The notes below the pieces were generated by a model. That model saw only the letters and a program-made list of their open reading frames with translations, was not told the origin of the DNA and did no database searches. This document shows, piece by piece, positions 1-8,564 of a DNA stretch of 64,000 nt (positions are counted from its first letter, which is position 1; the number at the start of each line of letters is the position of its first letter). The DNA comes from Hyphomonas sp. (lineage in GTDB: Bacteria > Pseudomonadota > Alphaproteobacteria > Caulobacterales > Hyphomonadaceae), in NCBI RefSeq assembly GCF_022844445.1, contig NZ_JALHLS010000003.1:124001-188000 (forward strand). The letters are read 5' to 3'. The position numbers and the translations under genes were made by a program.

Positions 1-389
1 CACCGCTGAAGCTGCTGCAGGCCCGCTGGAAGGAAATTGCGGGCGAACAGCTCTACAAGTTTTCCCATCCGGAGAAACTCAGCGCTTCCAAGGATGGCCG
101 CATCCTGACGCTTCGGGTGATTCCGCAGGCCGCGCCGCTGGTGCAGCACCAGTCGGAGACCATCCGACAGCGCGTTTCCGTGGCCGCGGGCGGCGACATC
201 ACGGCCATTCGCATCGTGCAGGGCCCCATCCAGCGCGGCGCAGAGACCGTGGCCTACCGGCCCAGGACACGCCCCCTGACACCAGAAGAAGCCGCTTTGC
301 TCGATGCGGGCGCAAAGGAAATTGAAAACCCGCGCCTGCGAGCGGCAATTGTTGCGCTGGGCAAGGCTGTGCTAACGGCAGACCGGTAA
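1..389 (+). CDS. DUF721 (DciA-like) protein, 5' truncated
   Basis: The gene is cut by the window edge. The open frame runs from base 3 to the TAA at 387-389 and gives 128 C-terminal residues. The visible part begins PLKLLQARWKEIAGEQL and continues with a beta strand containing GRILTLRV, then a helix with VQHQSETIRQRV. This W-KEI(A/V)G...L...S.P..L....L.V pattern is typical of DUF721, the family that includes DciA, a loader or partner of the replicative helicase. A C-terminal extension of about 60 residues follows the domain. In alphaproteobacteria a DUF721 gene commonly sits upstream of a DsbA-like gene and smc, as here. The family call is fairly firm from motif and neighbourhood; a helicase-loading role is inference because the N-terminus is missing. 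Confidence 0.75.
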   Translation, partial: PLKLLQARWKEIAGEQLYKFSHPEKLSASKDGRILTLRVIPQAAPLVQHQSETIRQRVSVAAGGDITAIRIVQGPIQRGAETVAYRPRTRPLTPEEAALLDAGAKEIENPRLRAAIVALGKAVLTADR

Positions 390-453
390 ACAGCCGGGCC
401 AGATTTTTTAACCATTTGGCAACCGGTGCGACTCATTCCTTAACGCGAGGCTC

Positions 454-1134
454 ATGACCATGGCATCTTTTTCCCGGCGTTTGGCCCTTCTGGCTCTTCC
501 CGTACTGGCAGTCGTTGCCTGCGGCGCAGCCAGTGATGGCGCCACTACCCCCAAGCCTGCGGGCGGCGCGGCGACCACCGAAACCGGCGAACTTGGCCAT
601 GTGAAGGGCGATCCCAATGCGCCGATCACGCTGATCGAGTATGCCTCGCCCACCTGCGGCGCCTGCAAATACTGGCATGACGAAGTGCGACCAACGATCG
701 AGGAAAAGTATATCGCGACTGGCAAGGTGAAGTTCGTCTACCGCGAATACCCGCTGAACCAGATCGACATCGCCGCCTATTCGATGGCGCGCTGCGTAGA
801 CCCGGCGAGCTATTTCGATGTGATCGACGACTTGTTCGAGCGTCAGGAAGGTGTGATTCAGGCCGCCCAGGCCAGCGCCGCCAAGACAGCGCTGCTGACC
901 ATCGGTCAGCAGTATGGCATCGCGGACATGGAGGCGCTGGACGCCTGCCTCTCCAATGCCGACATCCGCAATGCCCTGGCCGACGTTTATGCCTCGGCCG
1001 AACAGTACAACGTAAGCGGCACGCCAACCTTCGTGGTGGACGGCAAAGTCCGCAATTTCGAGGGTGACTGGCGCACGGCTGACGGCTTCTCGAAGCAACT
1101 TGACCTCCTGCTCGCCGAGAAGGGCGTGCAGTAG
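454..1134 (+). CDS. DsbA-family thioredoxin-fold lipoprotein (thiol:disulfide oxidoreductase)
   Basis: This is a 226-residue envelope protein likely to catalyse disulfide formation or shuffling. A hydrophobic N-terminus leads to a lipobox ending AVVAC, with Cys23 as the predicted lipidation site. The DsbA-like thioredoxin fold then begins with GDPNAPITLIEY, followed by the redox centre CGAC at residues 68-71. The cis-proline loop (SGTP, Pro191) and a C-terminal helical tail ending in LLLAEKGVQ are also present. The length suits a single-domain DsbA/ScsC-like protein. Two in-frame ATGs (454 and 460) compete, and neither has a strong ribosome binding site. smc starts 15 bp after the stop, so the two are probably cotranscribed. 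Its substrate is unknown. Confidence 0.88.
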   Translation: MTMASFSRRLALLALPVLAVVACGAASDGATTPKPAGGAATTETGELGHVKGDPNAPITLIEYASPTCGACKYWHDEVRPTIEEKYIATGKVKFVYREYPLNQIDIAAYSMARCVDPASYFDVIDDLFERQEGVIQAAQASAAKTALLTIGQQYGIADMEALDACLSNADIRNALADVYASAEQYNVSGTPTFVVDGKVRNFEGDWRTADGFSKQLDLLLAEKGVQ

Positions 1135-1149
1135 CAATGAGGGTCCGGC

Positions 1150-4100
1150 ATGCAGATCACTGAACTCCGCATTGCCGGCTTCAAGTCGTTCGTAGACCCG
1201 CAGACTGTTCCGGTTGAACCGGGGCTGACGGGCATTGTCGGGCCGAATGGCTGCGGCAAGTCCAACCTGCTGGAAGCCCTGCGCTGGGCGATGGGGGCAA
1301 ACTCCGCCAAGGCCATGCGCGGCGGCGAGATGGATGACCTGATCTTCAACGGCGCCGAAGGTCGCCCGGCCCGCGAGACCGCGGAAGTTATCCTCGTTCT
1401 CGACAATTCCAAACGCACCGCACCGCCGGAGTTCAACGGTTCGGACCAGCTCGAGATCGAACGCAAGCTGCGCCGGGGCGCGGGCTCCAGCTACCGGATC
1501 AACGGCCGAACGGTGCGCGGCAAGGACATCCAGCTGCTGTTCGCGGATGCGTCTACCGGCGCAAACTCCCCAGCCCTTGTGCGGCAGGGACAGATTTCGG
1601 AGCTGATCGGCTCAAAGCCCCAGAACCGGCGCCGCATCCTAGAAGAGGCCGCTGGCATAGCGGGCCTCAACAGCCGCCGTCACGAAGCGGAGCTTAAGCT
1701 CGACGGCGCCGAGGCGAACCTTCAGCGCCTGTCGGAAGTCTCCGCGGAAGTTGAACGCCAGCTCGCCAGTCTGAAACGGCAGGCCGCCAAGGCACGCCGC
1801 TATCGCAAGCTGACCGAGGAGATCCAGGCGCTCGATGCGCTGGTCGCGCACCTGCGCTGGGTCGAAGCGCGGGTAACGGCGCAAACCGCGCGCACCAGTC
1901 TCGAAACGCTCAAGCGGGAGGTCGAGGACCTCTCCCGCGAAGATGCGATGCGGGAGAAGGAACGCATTGAGGCCGGCGAAGGTTTGGCGCCGCTGCGCGA
2001 TGCCGAGATGAGCGCGGCTGCGCGGCTCGGCACGGCGCGGATCACGCTGGCAAAACTGGAAACCGAGCGCCGCATTGCCGCCGATTCGCATGCGCGCCTC
2101 GAAGCCGAATCGCTGCGCCTGTCGATCGACTTCAACCGCGAGACCACCACGCGCGAAGAAGCCGCCGCTGCGCTGGCACAGGCCCAGGAAGAATTGTCTG
2201 CCCTCCCGGAAGAAGATGCGGCGCTGTCTGTCCGTCTGGATGAAGAAACCCGCGCGGCGCTGGAGACGGCACGTGACCGCCTCGGCGATGCCGAACGCGC
2301 CGCAGATGAGGCGCAACAGCGCCTGTCTGAACTGCGCGCGCGCCGGCGGGCCGCGGAGGAAACCGCCGCTGCGCAATCACGGCGCAGGGATCAGCTGACG
2401 GCGGACATTGCCCGTCTGCGCAGCGAGATGACCGGCCTGGAAGATGCCGGCATCAACCTGCTGCGCCTGCGTCAGGCCAAGAATGCCGAGGCCGAAGGTG
2501 AGATCGCGCTGGGCGATGCCGAGCGCGCGGTCGAACTTGCGGAAGTGGAGCTTGCACGCGCCCGCGTGGCCGAGGGCGAAGCGCAGCCGCCATTCGATGC
2601 GGCGAACCATGCCGTGCGCTCGCTGGAAGCCGAAATCGCGGGCCTGACCCGCCTGATGCGCCGGTCGGATCCGTCGGCCTCTCCGCCGGTGCTCGACAGT
2701 CTGAAGCCTCGCGACGGCTACGAGAAAGCCATCGCGGCGGCTCTGGGCGATGATATCGAGGCCTCCACAGACCGCAGCACGGCCGTGTTCTGGAGTGGCG
2801 CGGCACTGACCGCGCAGGCCCTGCCCGAGGGTGTGCAGCCACTGACGCAGCTCGTGGACGCGCCGGGCGAACTCGCCGCCCGGCTCTCGCAGTGCGGACT
2901 CGTCACGCCCGGTGACGGCGCGCGCCTGTTCACCAGCCTCAAGCCCGGCCAGCGGCTCGTCTCGCGCGAAGGGCATCTCTGGCGCTGGGATGGTTTTGTC
3001 CGCACACCGGATGCCCCTATCAGTGCCGCCGCACGCCTCGAGCAGAAGGCGCGGATCGAGGCCGCCCAGGCCGAACTTGTCTCTCGCCAGCACGAGCGCG
3101 CCGAACTCGCCGCCAATCTAGATGCCGCCCGCAAGGCGCGCCTCGCGGCGGAAGAGAACCTGCGCCACCTGCGCCAGTTTATCGCCCCGGCCCAGCGCAC
3201 GCTGACTGATGCGCGCGCTGCCGCCATCGAGGCAACGCAGGCGAACGAGCGGACGATGATGAAGCGCGAAGCCGGCACCGAGGCGCTGACGCGCGCCGAA
3301 GCGGACCTGTCGTCTATCGTCGAAATGCTGGCCCTTGCAGCGCCGGGAGGCAGCACCGAGGAAGATGCGGCGCTGGAAGCTGAACTCGCGGCGGCCCGCG
3401 CACGCCTTAACACGGCCCGCGCCGCCGAAACGGAAGCGCGCGGTCAGCTGGCTGACCTTTTGCGCGGACGCGAGCAGGCTGCTGCCCGCCGCGCAGCCCT
3501 CGTTCGCGATGTCGAAGCCTGGACGACACGCCTTGCTTCTGCCGAGGAACGCCTTGCGCAGGTCAGCGATCGGCGCGCCGATGTAGCCGCCTCAGTGCAG
3601 ACCTCGCGGGAACGCCCGGAAGCCCTGCGGGCCGAGATCGACGGCCTCGCCTCTGAAACCGCGACGCTGGAAGCCGAGCGCCAGGCCGCGGCTGATGCCC
3701 TCGCCCGCAAGGAAGCCGCGATCCGCGAAGCAGATGCTGCCGCCCGCCGGGCCGCGACCGCCGCCGCCGAGGCGCGCGAGCAACTCGCCGCCTGGCGCGT
3801 GAAGCTTGAGAACGCTGAAGCGAAGCTCGCTGAAAGCATCGAACATGCCCGCAACGCCTTCCAGCGCACACCGGAAGGCTTGCTGGCGATTGCCGAAGCA
3901 GGGCTCGACGAGGAGACGCTCGGCGCGTTCACACCTCGCGAGGCCGAATCGCGGCTTGATAGCCTTCGGCGGGAGCGCGATCAGCTGGGCGGCGTGAACA
4001 TGAATGCCGAGGAAGAGGCCGAGGAACTCGAATCACGCCTCGGCACCCAGATTGCCGAACGCGACGATCTGACCGCCGCCATCGCGAAGCTGCGCGAGGG

Positions 4101-4611
4101 CGTTGAAGCCCTGAACGTCGAGGGGCGCCAGCGCCTTGTCGAAGCGTTCGACGCGGTGAACACCCACTTCAAGGCGCTGTTCATCGCCCTGTTCGGCGGC
4201 GGCCAGGCAGAGCTACGCCTTGTCGACGCCGAAGACCCGTTGAATGCCGGTCTCGAGATCTTCGCCCAGCCGCCCGGCAAGAAGCTCGGCACGTTGAACC
4301 TGATGTCCGGCGGCGAGCAGGCGCTGACCGCCTCCGCCCTGATCTTCGCGGTGTTCCTGTCGCGCCCGGCGCCGATCTGCGTGCTGGACGAGGTGGACGC
4401 GCCGCTCGATGACGCCAACGTCGACCGGTTCTGCAACATGCTGAACGAAATGCGCCAGCGCACGGACACCCGATTCGTCGTAATCACCCATAATCCGGTC
4501 ACGATGAGCCGGATGGACCGGCTTTTCGGGGTCACGATGCGCGAAAAGGGTGTCTCAAAACTGGTTTCCGTGGACCTTGCCGCCGCCGAGCGGCTCGTTG
4601 CGGCGGAGTAG
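1150..4611 (+). CDS. smc: Chromosome segregation ATPase SMC
   Basis: SMC compacts and organises the chromosome as an ATP-driven dimer with ScpA and ScpB. The 1153-residue length is normal for a bacterial SMC. The N-terminal ATPase half has the Walker A motif GPNGCGKSN at residues 31-39. Two very long Ala/Glu/Arg-rich coiled-coil arms follow, interrupted by a globular hinge at roughly residues 510-620. The C-terminal half carries the ABC signature LMSGGEQ near residue 1051 and Walker B ICVLDEVDAP near 1077, followed by a D-loop and the VITHNP switch histidine. No scp genes are nearby. The gene sits between the DsbA-like lipoprotein and the ATP synthase Fo operon, an arrangement seen in related alphaproteobacteria. 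Confidence 0.98.
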   Translation: MQITELRIAGFKSFVDPQTVPVEPGLTGIVGPNGCGKSNLLEALRWAMGANSAKAMRGGEMDDLIFNGAEGRPARETAEVILVLDNSKRTAPPEFNGSDQLEIERKLRRGAGSSYRINGRTVRGKDIQLLFADASTGANSPALVRQGQISELIGSKPQNRRRILEEAAGIAGLNSRRHEAELKLDGAEANLQRLSEVSAEVERQLASLKRQAAKARRYRKLTEEIQALDALVAHLRWVEARVTAQTARTSLETLKREVEDLSREDAMREKERIEAGEGLAPLRDAEMSAAARLGTARITLAKLETERRIAADSHARLEAESLRLSIDFNRETTTREEAAAALAQAQEELSALPEEDAALSVRLDEETRAALETARDRLGDAERAADEAQQRLSELRARRRAAEETAAAQSRRRDQLTADIARLRSEMTGLEDAGINLLRLRQAKNAEAEGEIALGDAERAVELAEVELARARVAEGEAQPPFDAANHAVRSLEAEIAGLTRLMRRSDPSASPPVLDSLKPRDGYEKAIAAALGDDIEASTDRSTAVFWSGAALTAQALPEGVQPLTQLVDAPGELAARLSQCGLVTPGDGARLFTSLKPGQRLVSREGHLWRWDGFVRTPDAPISAAARLEQKARIEAAQAELVSRQHERAELAANLDAARKARLAAEENLRHLRQFIAPAQRTLTDARAAAIEATQANERTMMKREAGTEALTRAEADLSSIVEMLALAAPGGSTEEDAALEAELAAARARLNTARAAETEARGQLADLLRGREQAAARRAALVRDVEAWTTRLASAEERLAQVSDRRADVAASVQTSRERPEALRAEIDGLASETATLEAERQAAADALARKEAAIREADAAARRAATAAAEAREQLAAWRVKLENAEAKLAESIEHARNAFQRTPEGLLAIAEAGLDEETLGAFTPREAESRLDSLRRERDQLGGVNMNAEEEAEELESRLGTQIAERDDLTAAIAKLREGVEALNVEGRQRLVEAFDAVNTHFKALFIALFGGGQAELRLVDAEDPLNAGLEIFAQPPGKKLGTLNLMSGGEQALTASALIFAVFLSRPAPICVLDEVDAPLDDANVDRFCNMLNEMRQRTDTRFVVITHNPVTMSRMDRLFGVTMREKGVSKLVSVDLAAAERLVAAE

Positions 4612-4670
4612 CGCAGTCGGACTTACCGTTTATTCAATAAAAACAAGGATATCACTTACGGGAAATCCCG

Positions 4671-4699
4671 TTGACTTGGCAAGGTGCCCCTCATAGTTT
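4671..4699 (+). promoter_or_regulatory. Candidate sigma-70-type promoter of the atp Fo operon
   Basis: TTGACT at 4671-4676 and TAGTTT at 4694-4699 are separated by exactly 17 bp. They lie in the smc-atpI gap about 60 bp before the atpI ATG. The same TTG could be read as an upstream in-frame start of atpI, but the extension has no family resemblance, so a promoter is the better reading. The site has not been tested. Confidence 0.5.
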
Positions 4700-4757
4700 G
4701 CGCGAAATTTCAAGGGGTGGTGCACGTCGTCCCTCTGTCGTTGGCAGGAGCCTTCTG

Positions 4758-5102
4758 ATGCCCGGACCTGATCCCTCGGATCTATCCGACCGCATCGCGA
4801 AGGCAAAAGCTGTACGGGATGAGCGGACGAACCGGGCCGAACGCCAACGGAAAAGCAGTGTCAACACACCCACGGGCATGGCCTTGCGCTACAGCTCCGA
4901 ACTTGTTGGCACGGTTGTCGTAGGTGTCGGACTGGGCCTGCTGATTGACCATTTCGCGAAGACCTCGCCCTGGGGCCTGCTCGTGATGATGGGATTTGGC
5001 ATGGTGGCGGGTATCCGCAACCTCCTACGGGCGGCCAAACAGCTGTCCGAAGACGCACAGAAATCGGCAGAAACGCCCAAACCGCCAGACGAGATCACCT
5101 GA
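4758..5102 (+). CDS. atpI: ATP synthase Fo-associated protein AtpI
   Basis: This 114-residue membrane protein belongs to the AtpI/F0F1-ATPase assembly family, thought to help build the c-ring or supply ions to it. A charged N-terminus (DRIAKAKAVRDERTNRAERQRK) is followed by two membrane segments: about residues 45-67, with GTVVVGVGLGLLIDH, and about 73-93, with WGLLVMMGFGMVAGIRNLLR. That two-helix layout with GLLIDH is diagnostic. The ATG at 4758 is chosen because CAGGAG lies 7 bp upstream. A longer in-frame reading back to TTG 4671 has no family support. The stop overlaps the atpB start by one base (TGATG), so translation is likely coupled. Confidence 0.93.
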   Translation: MPGPDPSDLSDRIAKAKAVRDERTNRAERQRKSSVNTPTGMALRYSSELVGTVVVGVGLGLLIDHFAKTSPWGLLVMMGFGMVAGIRNLLRAAKQLSEDAQKSAETPKPPDEIT

Positions 5103-5878
5103 TGAACCTCCCCATCCACGGTTTCCTTCCGACCATCGCGACGGACCCGATTCACCAGTTCAAGATCTTCCCGCTGCTGGAGTGGACGGCGGGCGGCTAC
5201 AACCTGTCCTTCACCAATTCGAGCTTCTGGATGCTGGTCTCAACCGGCCTGGTCCTCGCCTTCCTCGGCGTGGCGGCCTCGCGCGGCGGCCTGATCCCGA
5301 ACCGCATCCAGTCGCTGGGCGAGCTGTCTTACGGCTTCATCGCCGACATGGTGCGTTCGACTGCGGGCGAAGAAGGCCTGAAGTTCTTCCCGTTCGTCTT
5401 CACGCTGTTCTTCTTCATTCTCGGCGCGAACATGGTCGGCATGTTCCCATACGCCTTCACCACCACCAGCCACATCGCCGTGACCGGCGCACTGGCGGTC
5501 GTGGTGATCCTGATCGTGGTCGGCTACGGCATCTATAAGAACGGCCTCGGCTTCTTCGGTCTCTTCGCCCCGCACGGCGTACCGCTGCCGGTCATGTTCT
5601 TCCTGGTCCCGATCGAAATCATCTCCTTCCTGGCCCGCCCGATCACTCTCGGCATGCGTCTGTTCGCCAATATGCTGGCCGGCCACATCATGCTGAAACT
5701 GCTGGCGATCTTCGTGGTTATGCTGGCCGGCGCCGGCCTCGCCTGGGCCTCCTGGGTGCCGTACTTGCTGCTGATCCCGATCACCGCGCTCGAATTCCTT
5801 GTGGCATTCCTGCAGGCCTATGTTTTCGCCCTTCTGACCTGCGTCTACCTCAAAGACGCCATCCACCCGCACCACTGA
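5102..5878 (+). CDS. atpB: ATP synthase Fo subunit a
   Basis: Subunit a forms the proton half-channels next to the c-ring. The 258-residue protein begins with an amphipathic N-terminus containing DPIHQFKIFPLLE, and five or six membrane helices follow. The conserved signature near the C-terminus reads PITLGMRLFANMLAGH. Arg186 in it is the essential arginine that faces the c-subunit carboxylate. The final helix contains EFLVAFLQAYVFALLTCVYL, with the conserved Glu and Gln of the access channel. The gene overlaps atpI by one base and is followed by a 122-bp gap before atpE that holds a stem-loop. Confidence 0.98.
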   Translation: MNLPIHGFLPTIATDPIHQFKIFPLLEWTAGGYNLSFTNSSFWMLVSTGLVLAFLGVAASRGGLIPNRIQSLGELSYGFIADMVRSTAGEEGLKFFPFVFTLFFFILGANMVGMFPYAFTTTSHIAVTGALAVVVILIVVGYGIYKNGLGFFGLFAPHGVPLPVMFFLVPIEIISFLARPITLGMRLFANMLAGHIMLKLLAIFVVMLAGAGLAWASWVPYLLLIPITALEFLVAFLQAYVFALLTCVYLKDAIHPHH

Positions 5879-5920
5879 CGGGAGACCTATCCACCGGTGC
5901 GTCCAAACGCACCAAGTCCT

Positions 5921-5957
5921 GCCCCTTGACGGTTCCAGCGGAACACGCTTGAGGGGC
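5921..5957 (+). promoter_or_regulatory. Stem-loop in the atpB-atpE intergenic region
   Basis: An outer stem GCCCCT (5921-5926) pairs with AGGGGC (5952-5957). An inner hairpin GTTCC (5932-5936) / GGAAC (5940-5944) closes on AGC. There is no T-tract, so a terminator is unlikely. Such structures before atpE are known in other bacteria to help the high c-subunit yield by processing or stabilising mRNA; that role is inference here. The atpE ribosome site AGGAGA (5989-5994) lies further downstream. Confidence 0.45.
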
Positions 5958-6000
5958 GCCATATCAACAAGATCCAACCAATTCCAACAGGAGATCCCCC

Positions 6001-6237
6001 ATGGAAGGCAATATCACCGAAGGTCTGCGGTACGTCGGCGCTGGCCTCGCCACGCTCGGCATGATCGGCGCCGCAATCGGCGTGGGCAACATCTTCGGCT
6101 CGTTCCTCGATGCCGCGATGCGCAACCCCTCGGCCGCTCCGCAGCAGTCGGGCAACCTTTTCCTCGGTATGGCGCTCGCAGAAGCCCTTGGCCTCTTCGC
6201 GTTCGTTATCTCGATGCTGATCCTGTTCGCCGCCTAA
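6001..6237 (+). CDS. atpE: ATP synthase Fo subunit c (proteolipid)
   Basis: This 78-residue hairpin protein forms the rotating c-ring. Helix 1 is glycine/alanine rich (GAGLATLGMIGAAIGVG). The polar loop RNPSAAP occupies residues 41-47 and contacts the F1 stalk. Helix 2 carries the ion-binding carboxylate Glu61 in the context ALAEALGLF. Nothing near the site suggests sodium specificity, so proton coupling is likely. A strong AGGAGA lies 6 bp before the ATG, consistent with the high synthesis this multi-copy subunit needs. Length and motif order are standard for alphaproteobacteria. Confidence 0.98.
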   Translation: MEGNITEGLRYVGAGLATLGMIGAAIGVGNIFGSFLDAAMRNPSAAPQQSGNLFLGMALAEALGLFAFVISMLILFAA

Positions 6238-6265
6238 GAGCGACAGGTAAGGAGCTGGGCACGCC

Positions 6266-6817
6266 ATGAGCTTGCTGGCATTTCTCGCAGAGACCGCTGC
6301 CCATGGCGGCGAGGCCGTCAAGGCGCCCTTCCCGGCGTTCGATCCGACGTGGTATGCCTCGCAGCTGTTCTGGCTCGCGATCTTCTTCCTCGGGCTGTAC
6401 TTCGCCCTGTCGCGCTTCATCCTTCCGAAACTCAGCGATACGCTGGAGAAGCGCTCGAACCGTATCGCGTCGGACCTCGATGAGGCCGCCCGCCTGAACA
6501 ACCAGTCGGTTGAAGCGCAGAAAGCGCTTGAACTTCGCCTGGCCCAGGCCCGGTCGAAAGCCCGTGACACGGCAGACAAGGCCCGTGAGAAGACGGAAGC
6601 GGAACTCGCGACCGAAACCGCGCGGGTTGATGCCGACCTTGCCCGCAAGCTCGAGACCGCCGAAGGCCGCATTGCGAAGCTGCGCGCGGACGCGATGCAG
6701 AATGTCGAACAGATCGCCATCGACACCGCAGACGCGATGATCTCGCGTTTCGGCGTGAAGGCTTCTAAAGCGGACCTCAAGAAGGCCGTCACGACGGCAC
6801 TGGAGAAACGCGCATGA
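6266..6817 (+). CDS. atpF': ATP synthase Fo subunit b' (AtpF2/AtpG)
   Basis: This is one of two b-type stator subunits, 183 residues long. After a short N-terminus, FPAFDPTWYASQLFWLAIFF forms the single membrane helix entry typical of the b' type, and LPKLSDTLEKRSNRIASDL begins the long charged helix that reaches F1. Most alphaproteobacteria encode a divergent b'/b pair in this order, so this first copy is called b' and the next b. TAAGGAG at 6248-6254 provides the ribosome site, 11 bp before the ATG. The stop overlaps the next start by four bases (ATGA). Confidence 0.93.
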   Translation: MSLLAFLAETAAHGGEAVKAPFPAFDPTWYASQLFWLAIFFLGLYFALSRFILPKLSDTLEKRSNRIASDLDEAARLNNQSVEAQKALELRLAQARSKARDTADKAREKTEAELATETARVDADLARKLETAEGRIAKLRADAMQNVEQIAIDTADAMISRFGVKASKADLKKAVTTALEKRA

Positions 6818-7386
6818 CACGCTTCGCGCTTGCTTCGCTCACCGCAGCCTTAACGGCACCGGCAGCCCTTGCGGCTTCGGCAGAGTATGGTGAAGAAACG
6901 CTGCTGACGCCGTTCACAGACCCGGTGACCCACCTTGTCTTCCTCGGCGTCCTCATCTTCTTCGTCATTGTCTGGCGTCTGGGCGCGTTCAAGGCCGTCC
7001 TGGGCAGCCTCGACAGCCGCGCCGATGCGATCAAAAAGGAACTCGAGGAAGCGGCAAACCTGCGCGAGCAGGCCGCCGAAGCGCTTGCCCTGGCCGAGCG
7101 CCGCCAGCAGGACGCCGACAAGGAAGCCGAAGCGATCGTCGAGCAGGCCAAGCGGGATGCGAAGGCCTTCCTTGAGGAAGCCAAGAAGGACCTCGCCGAC
7201 AAGATCGCCCGCCGCGAAGCGCAGGCCACGGCCCGGATCGCCCGCGCTGAAGCGGAGGCCGCCAGCGAAGTGCGCCGTGCGGCCGCCGATGCGGCGACCG
7301 AAGCGGCCCGCCGCGTGATGGCCAGTCAGACCGGGGTCGACCAGTTCGAGGCGGCCGCCCGCGAGATCGAAAAAGCGCTGAAGTAA
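6814..7386 (+). CDS. atpF: ATP synthase Fo subunit b
   Basis: The second b-type subunit has 190 residues. The N-terminus (MTRFALASLTAALTAPAALA) resembles a cleavable or hydrophobic leader. A membrane helix around residues 44-62 (HLVFLGVLIFFVIVWRLG) follows, and then a helix very rich in Ala, Glu, Arg and Lys runs to the C-terminus. Together with b' it makes the heterodimeric peripheral stalk that holds alpha3beta3 still against subunit a. The F1 genes (atpHAGDC) are not in the window and lie elsewhere, as is usual in this class. The operon ends with a strong hairpin terminator 25 bp after the stop. Confidence 0.95.
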   Translation: MTRFALASLTAALTAPAALAASAEYGEETLLTPFTDPVTHLVFLGVLIFFVIVWRLGAFKAVLGSLDSRADAIKKELEEAANLREQAAEALALAERRQQDADKEAEAIVEQAKRDAKAFLEEAKKDLADKIARREAQATARIARAEAEAASEVRRAAADAATEAARRVMASQTGVDQFEAAAREIEKALK

Positions 7387-7411
7387 TCTTCACACGCACT
7401 TACACCAACAG

Positions 7412-7441
7412 AAAAGCCGCCGGTTTTCCGGCGGCTTTTTT
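7412..7441 (+). terminator. Rho-independent terminator of the atp operon
   Basis: A perfect 12-bp stem, AAAAGCCGCCGG (7412-7423) and CCGGCGGCTTTT (7428-7439), closes on TTTT and continues into further T residues to 7441. The A-tract on the left arm makes it usable in the other direction as well, so it may also stop the minus-strand TIR gene. Confidence 0.92.
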
Positions 7442-7461
7442 CATTGTCCGTGGGCGGAGGA

Positions 7462-8409
7462 TCAGTCAGGCTGACCTGGCGTGTCGTCGATGATCTGCGG
7501 CTGTGTATCGTCGGTGATGGGACCGGGCTCCATCACACGCAGCATCGAACGCGGGACAGTGCCTGCCGGGCAGCCTGCAGGAATTGCCGCATTGGCAATA
7601 GCTGGCAAGGCGCCCGGAACCGTCGTTGCGGGCTGCGAGCGGAATACCCAGGCGAGGATCAGCATGGCCGCGATGGCGACGCCCACGGCCAGCATCGTGC
7701 CGAAACCGAGCGCTTCTTCCGCCAGCGTTTGGGAGGCAATGGCGCCATTGGAAGCGAGCGGCGTCGCGCCATTGGTGCGCGCCGGACTGAGCACGTTGGC
7801 AGCAGGCGGCACAGCGGAGGGCACCCCGCGCAGCGAGGCGGCTGCGAGCGCCGCAGCACCGATTGCTTCGCGGGCCGGCGCTGGCTTGATACCGAGATCC
7901 TTCTCGCGCTTCTTCTTAGCGTCGAGCGCAAGCGGGTCGTTCGGATGTGCGGCGAGCCAATCGAGTCGCTTGTCCTCGTCCTGCGCGCCGAAACTGTTCC
8001 ATTCGCGCAGGTCACTGCGCCCCTGGCGGCGGCCGAGCTCGTCGATCAGGTCAGCGAAGGCCGGCGGCGTTTTGCGCGAGGTCATGCCGTCGAGTGTGTA
8101 ACGCTTGTGGGTACGGAACGGCTCGTAGGGGATTGTCTTGTCGAGGGCAGCTTCGATCAGCGTGCCGGCGCGCGAATTGCCGACCGCCGCGGCCGCGCGA
8201 ACCCAGTCGCTTCTGACGGCGCTGGCTGACCAGAGGACAAGCATCGACTGCGAGTTCATCGCATCGCGCGCATCCTTTGCATCGAAGGTTTCATCCTCCT
8301 GCTTCTGGTCCAGCCAGACCTTGAACTTCAGGGTCCGCAGGCGCCGCGCCACCAGTTTGGCGGTGTCCCGGTCCTCGACTGCAGACACCAGGAAGACGTC
8401 ATAACTCAT
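7462..8409 (-). CDS. Membrane-anchored TIR-domain protein, probably lacking the catalytic glutamate
   Basis: The 315-residue protein opens with a TIR fold. YDVFLVSAVEDRDTAKLVARR is the beta-A strand and first helix, KVWLDQ is the BB region, SMLVLWSASAVRSDW is strand C and its following helix. In NAD-cleaving TIR proteins a Glu lies four residues after this Trp; here W69 is followed by VRAAA, so Ala73 takes that place. Residues about 130-175 form a charged linker, then an Ala/Pro-rich stretch. A single membrane helix lies at about 237-256, followed by a 59-residue tail. AGAAGGG lies about 10 bp before the ATG. It stands alone between the atp terminator and ychF, with no recognisable defence partner. 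TIR membership is fairly clear; function is unknown and NADase activity is doubtful. Confidence 0.72.
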   Translation of the reverse strand: MSYDVFLVSAVEDRDTAKLVARRLRTLKFKVWLDQKQEDETFDAKDARDAMNSQSMLVLWSASAVRSDWVRAAAAVGNSRAGTLIEAALDKTIPYEPFRTHKRYTLDGMTSRKTPPAFADLIDELGRRQGRSDLREWNSFGAQDEDKRLDWLAAHPNDPLALDAKKKREKDLGIKPAPAREAIGAAALAAASLRGVPSAVPPAANVLSPARTNGATPLASNGAIASQTLAEEALGFGTMLAVGVAIAAMLILAWVFRSQPATTVPGALPAIANAAIPAGCPAGTVPRSMLRVMEPGPITDDTQPQIIDDTPGQPD

Positions 8410-8564
8410 GGGGCGTGTACCCTTCTGATACGGTTAACCACGGGAGAATACCCCCGGGGGCTGGCCAAGCCAGCCATTTAAGCTGCGAAGCGATTTTTGT
8501 GCCTGTTTTTGGCGGGGAAAAGGCGGTATTGCGCGCCTTCAGCTAATCCGGAGTACAAGGCGTC

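Noticed and set aside
4671-4757. Longer atpI reading from TTG 4671
   Set aside because: The added 29 residues have no family match, the ATG at 4758 has a good ribosome site, and the TTG fits a -35 box.
5240-5977. 245-residue minus-strand frame opposite atpB
   Set aside because: Asp/Glu/His/Gln-rich mirror of a hydrophobic membrane gene; no gene signals.
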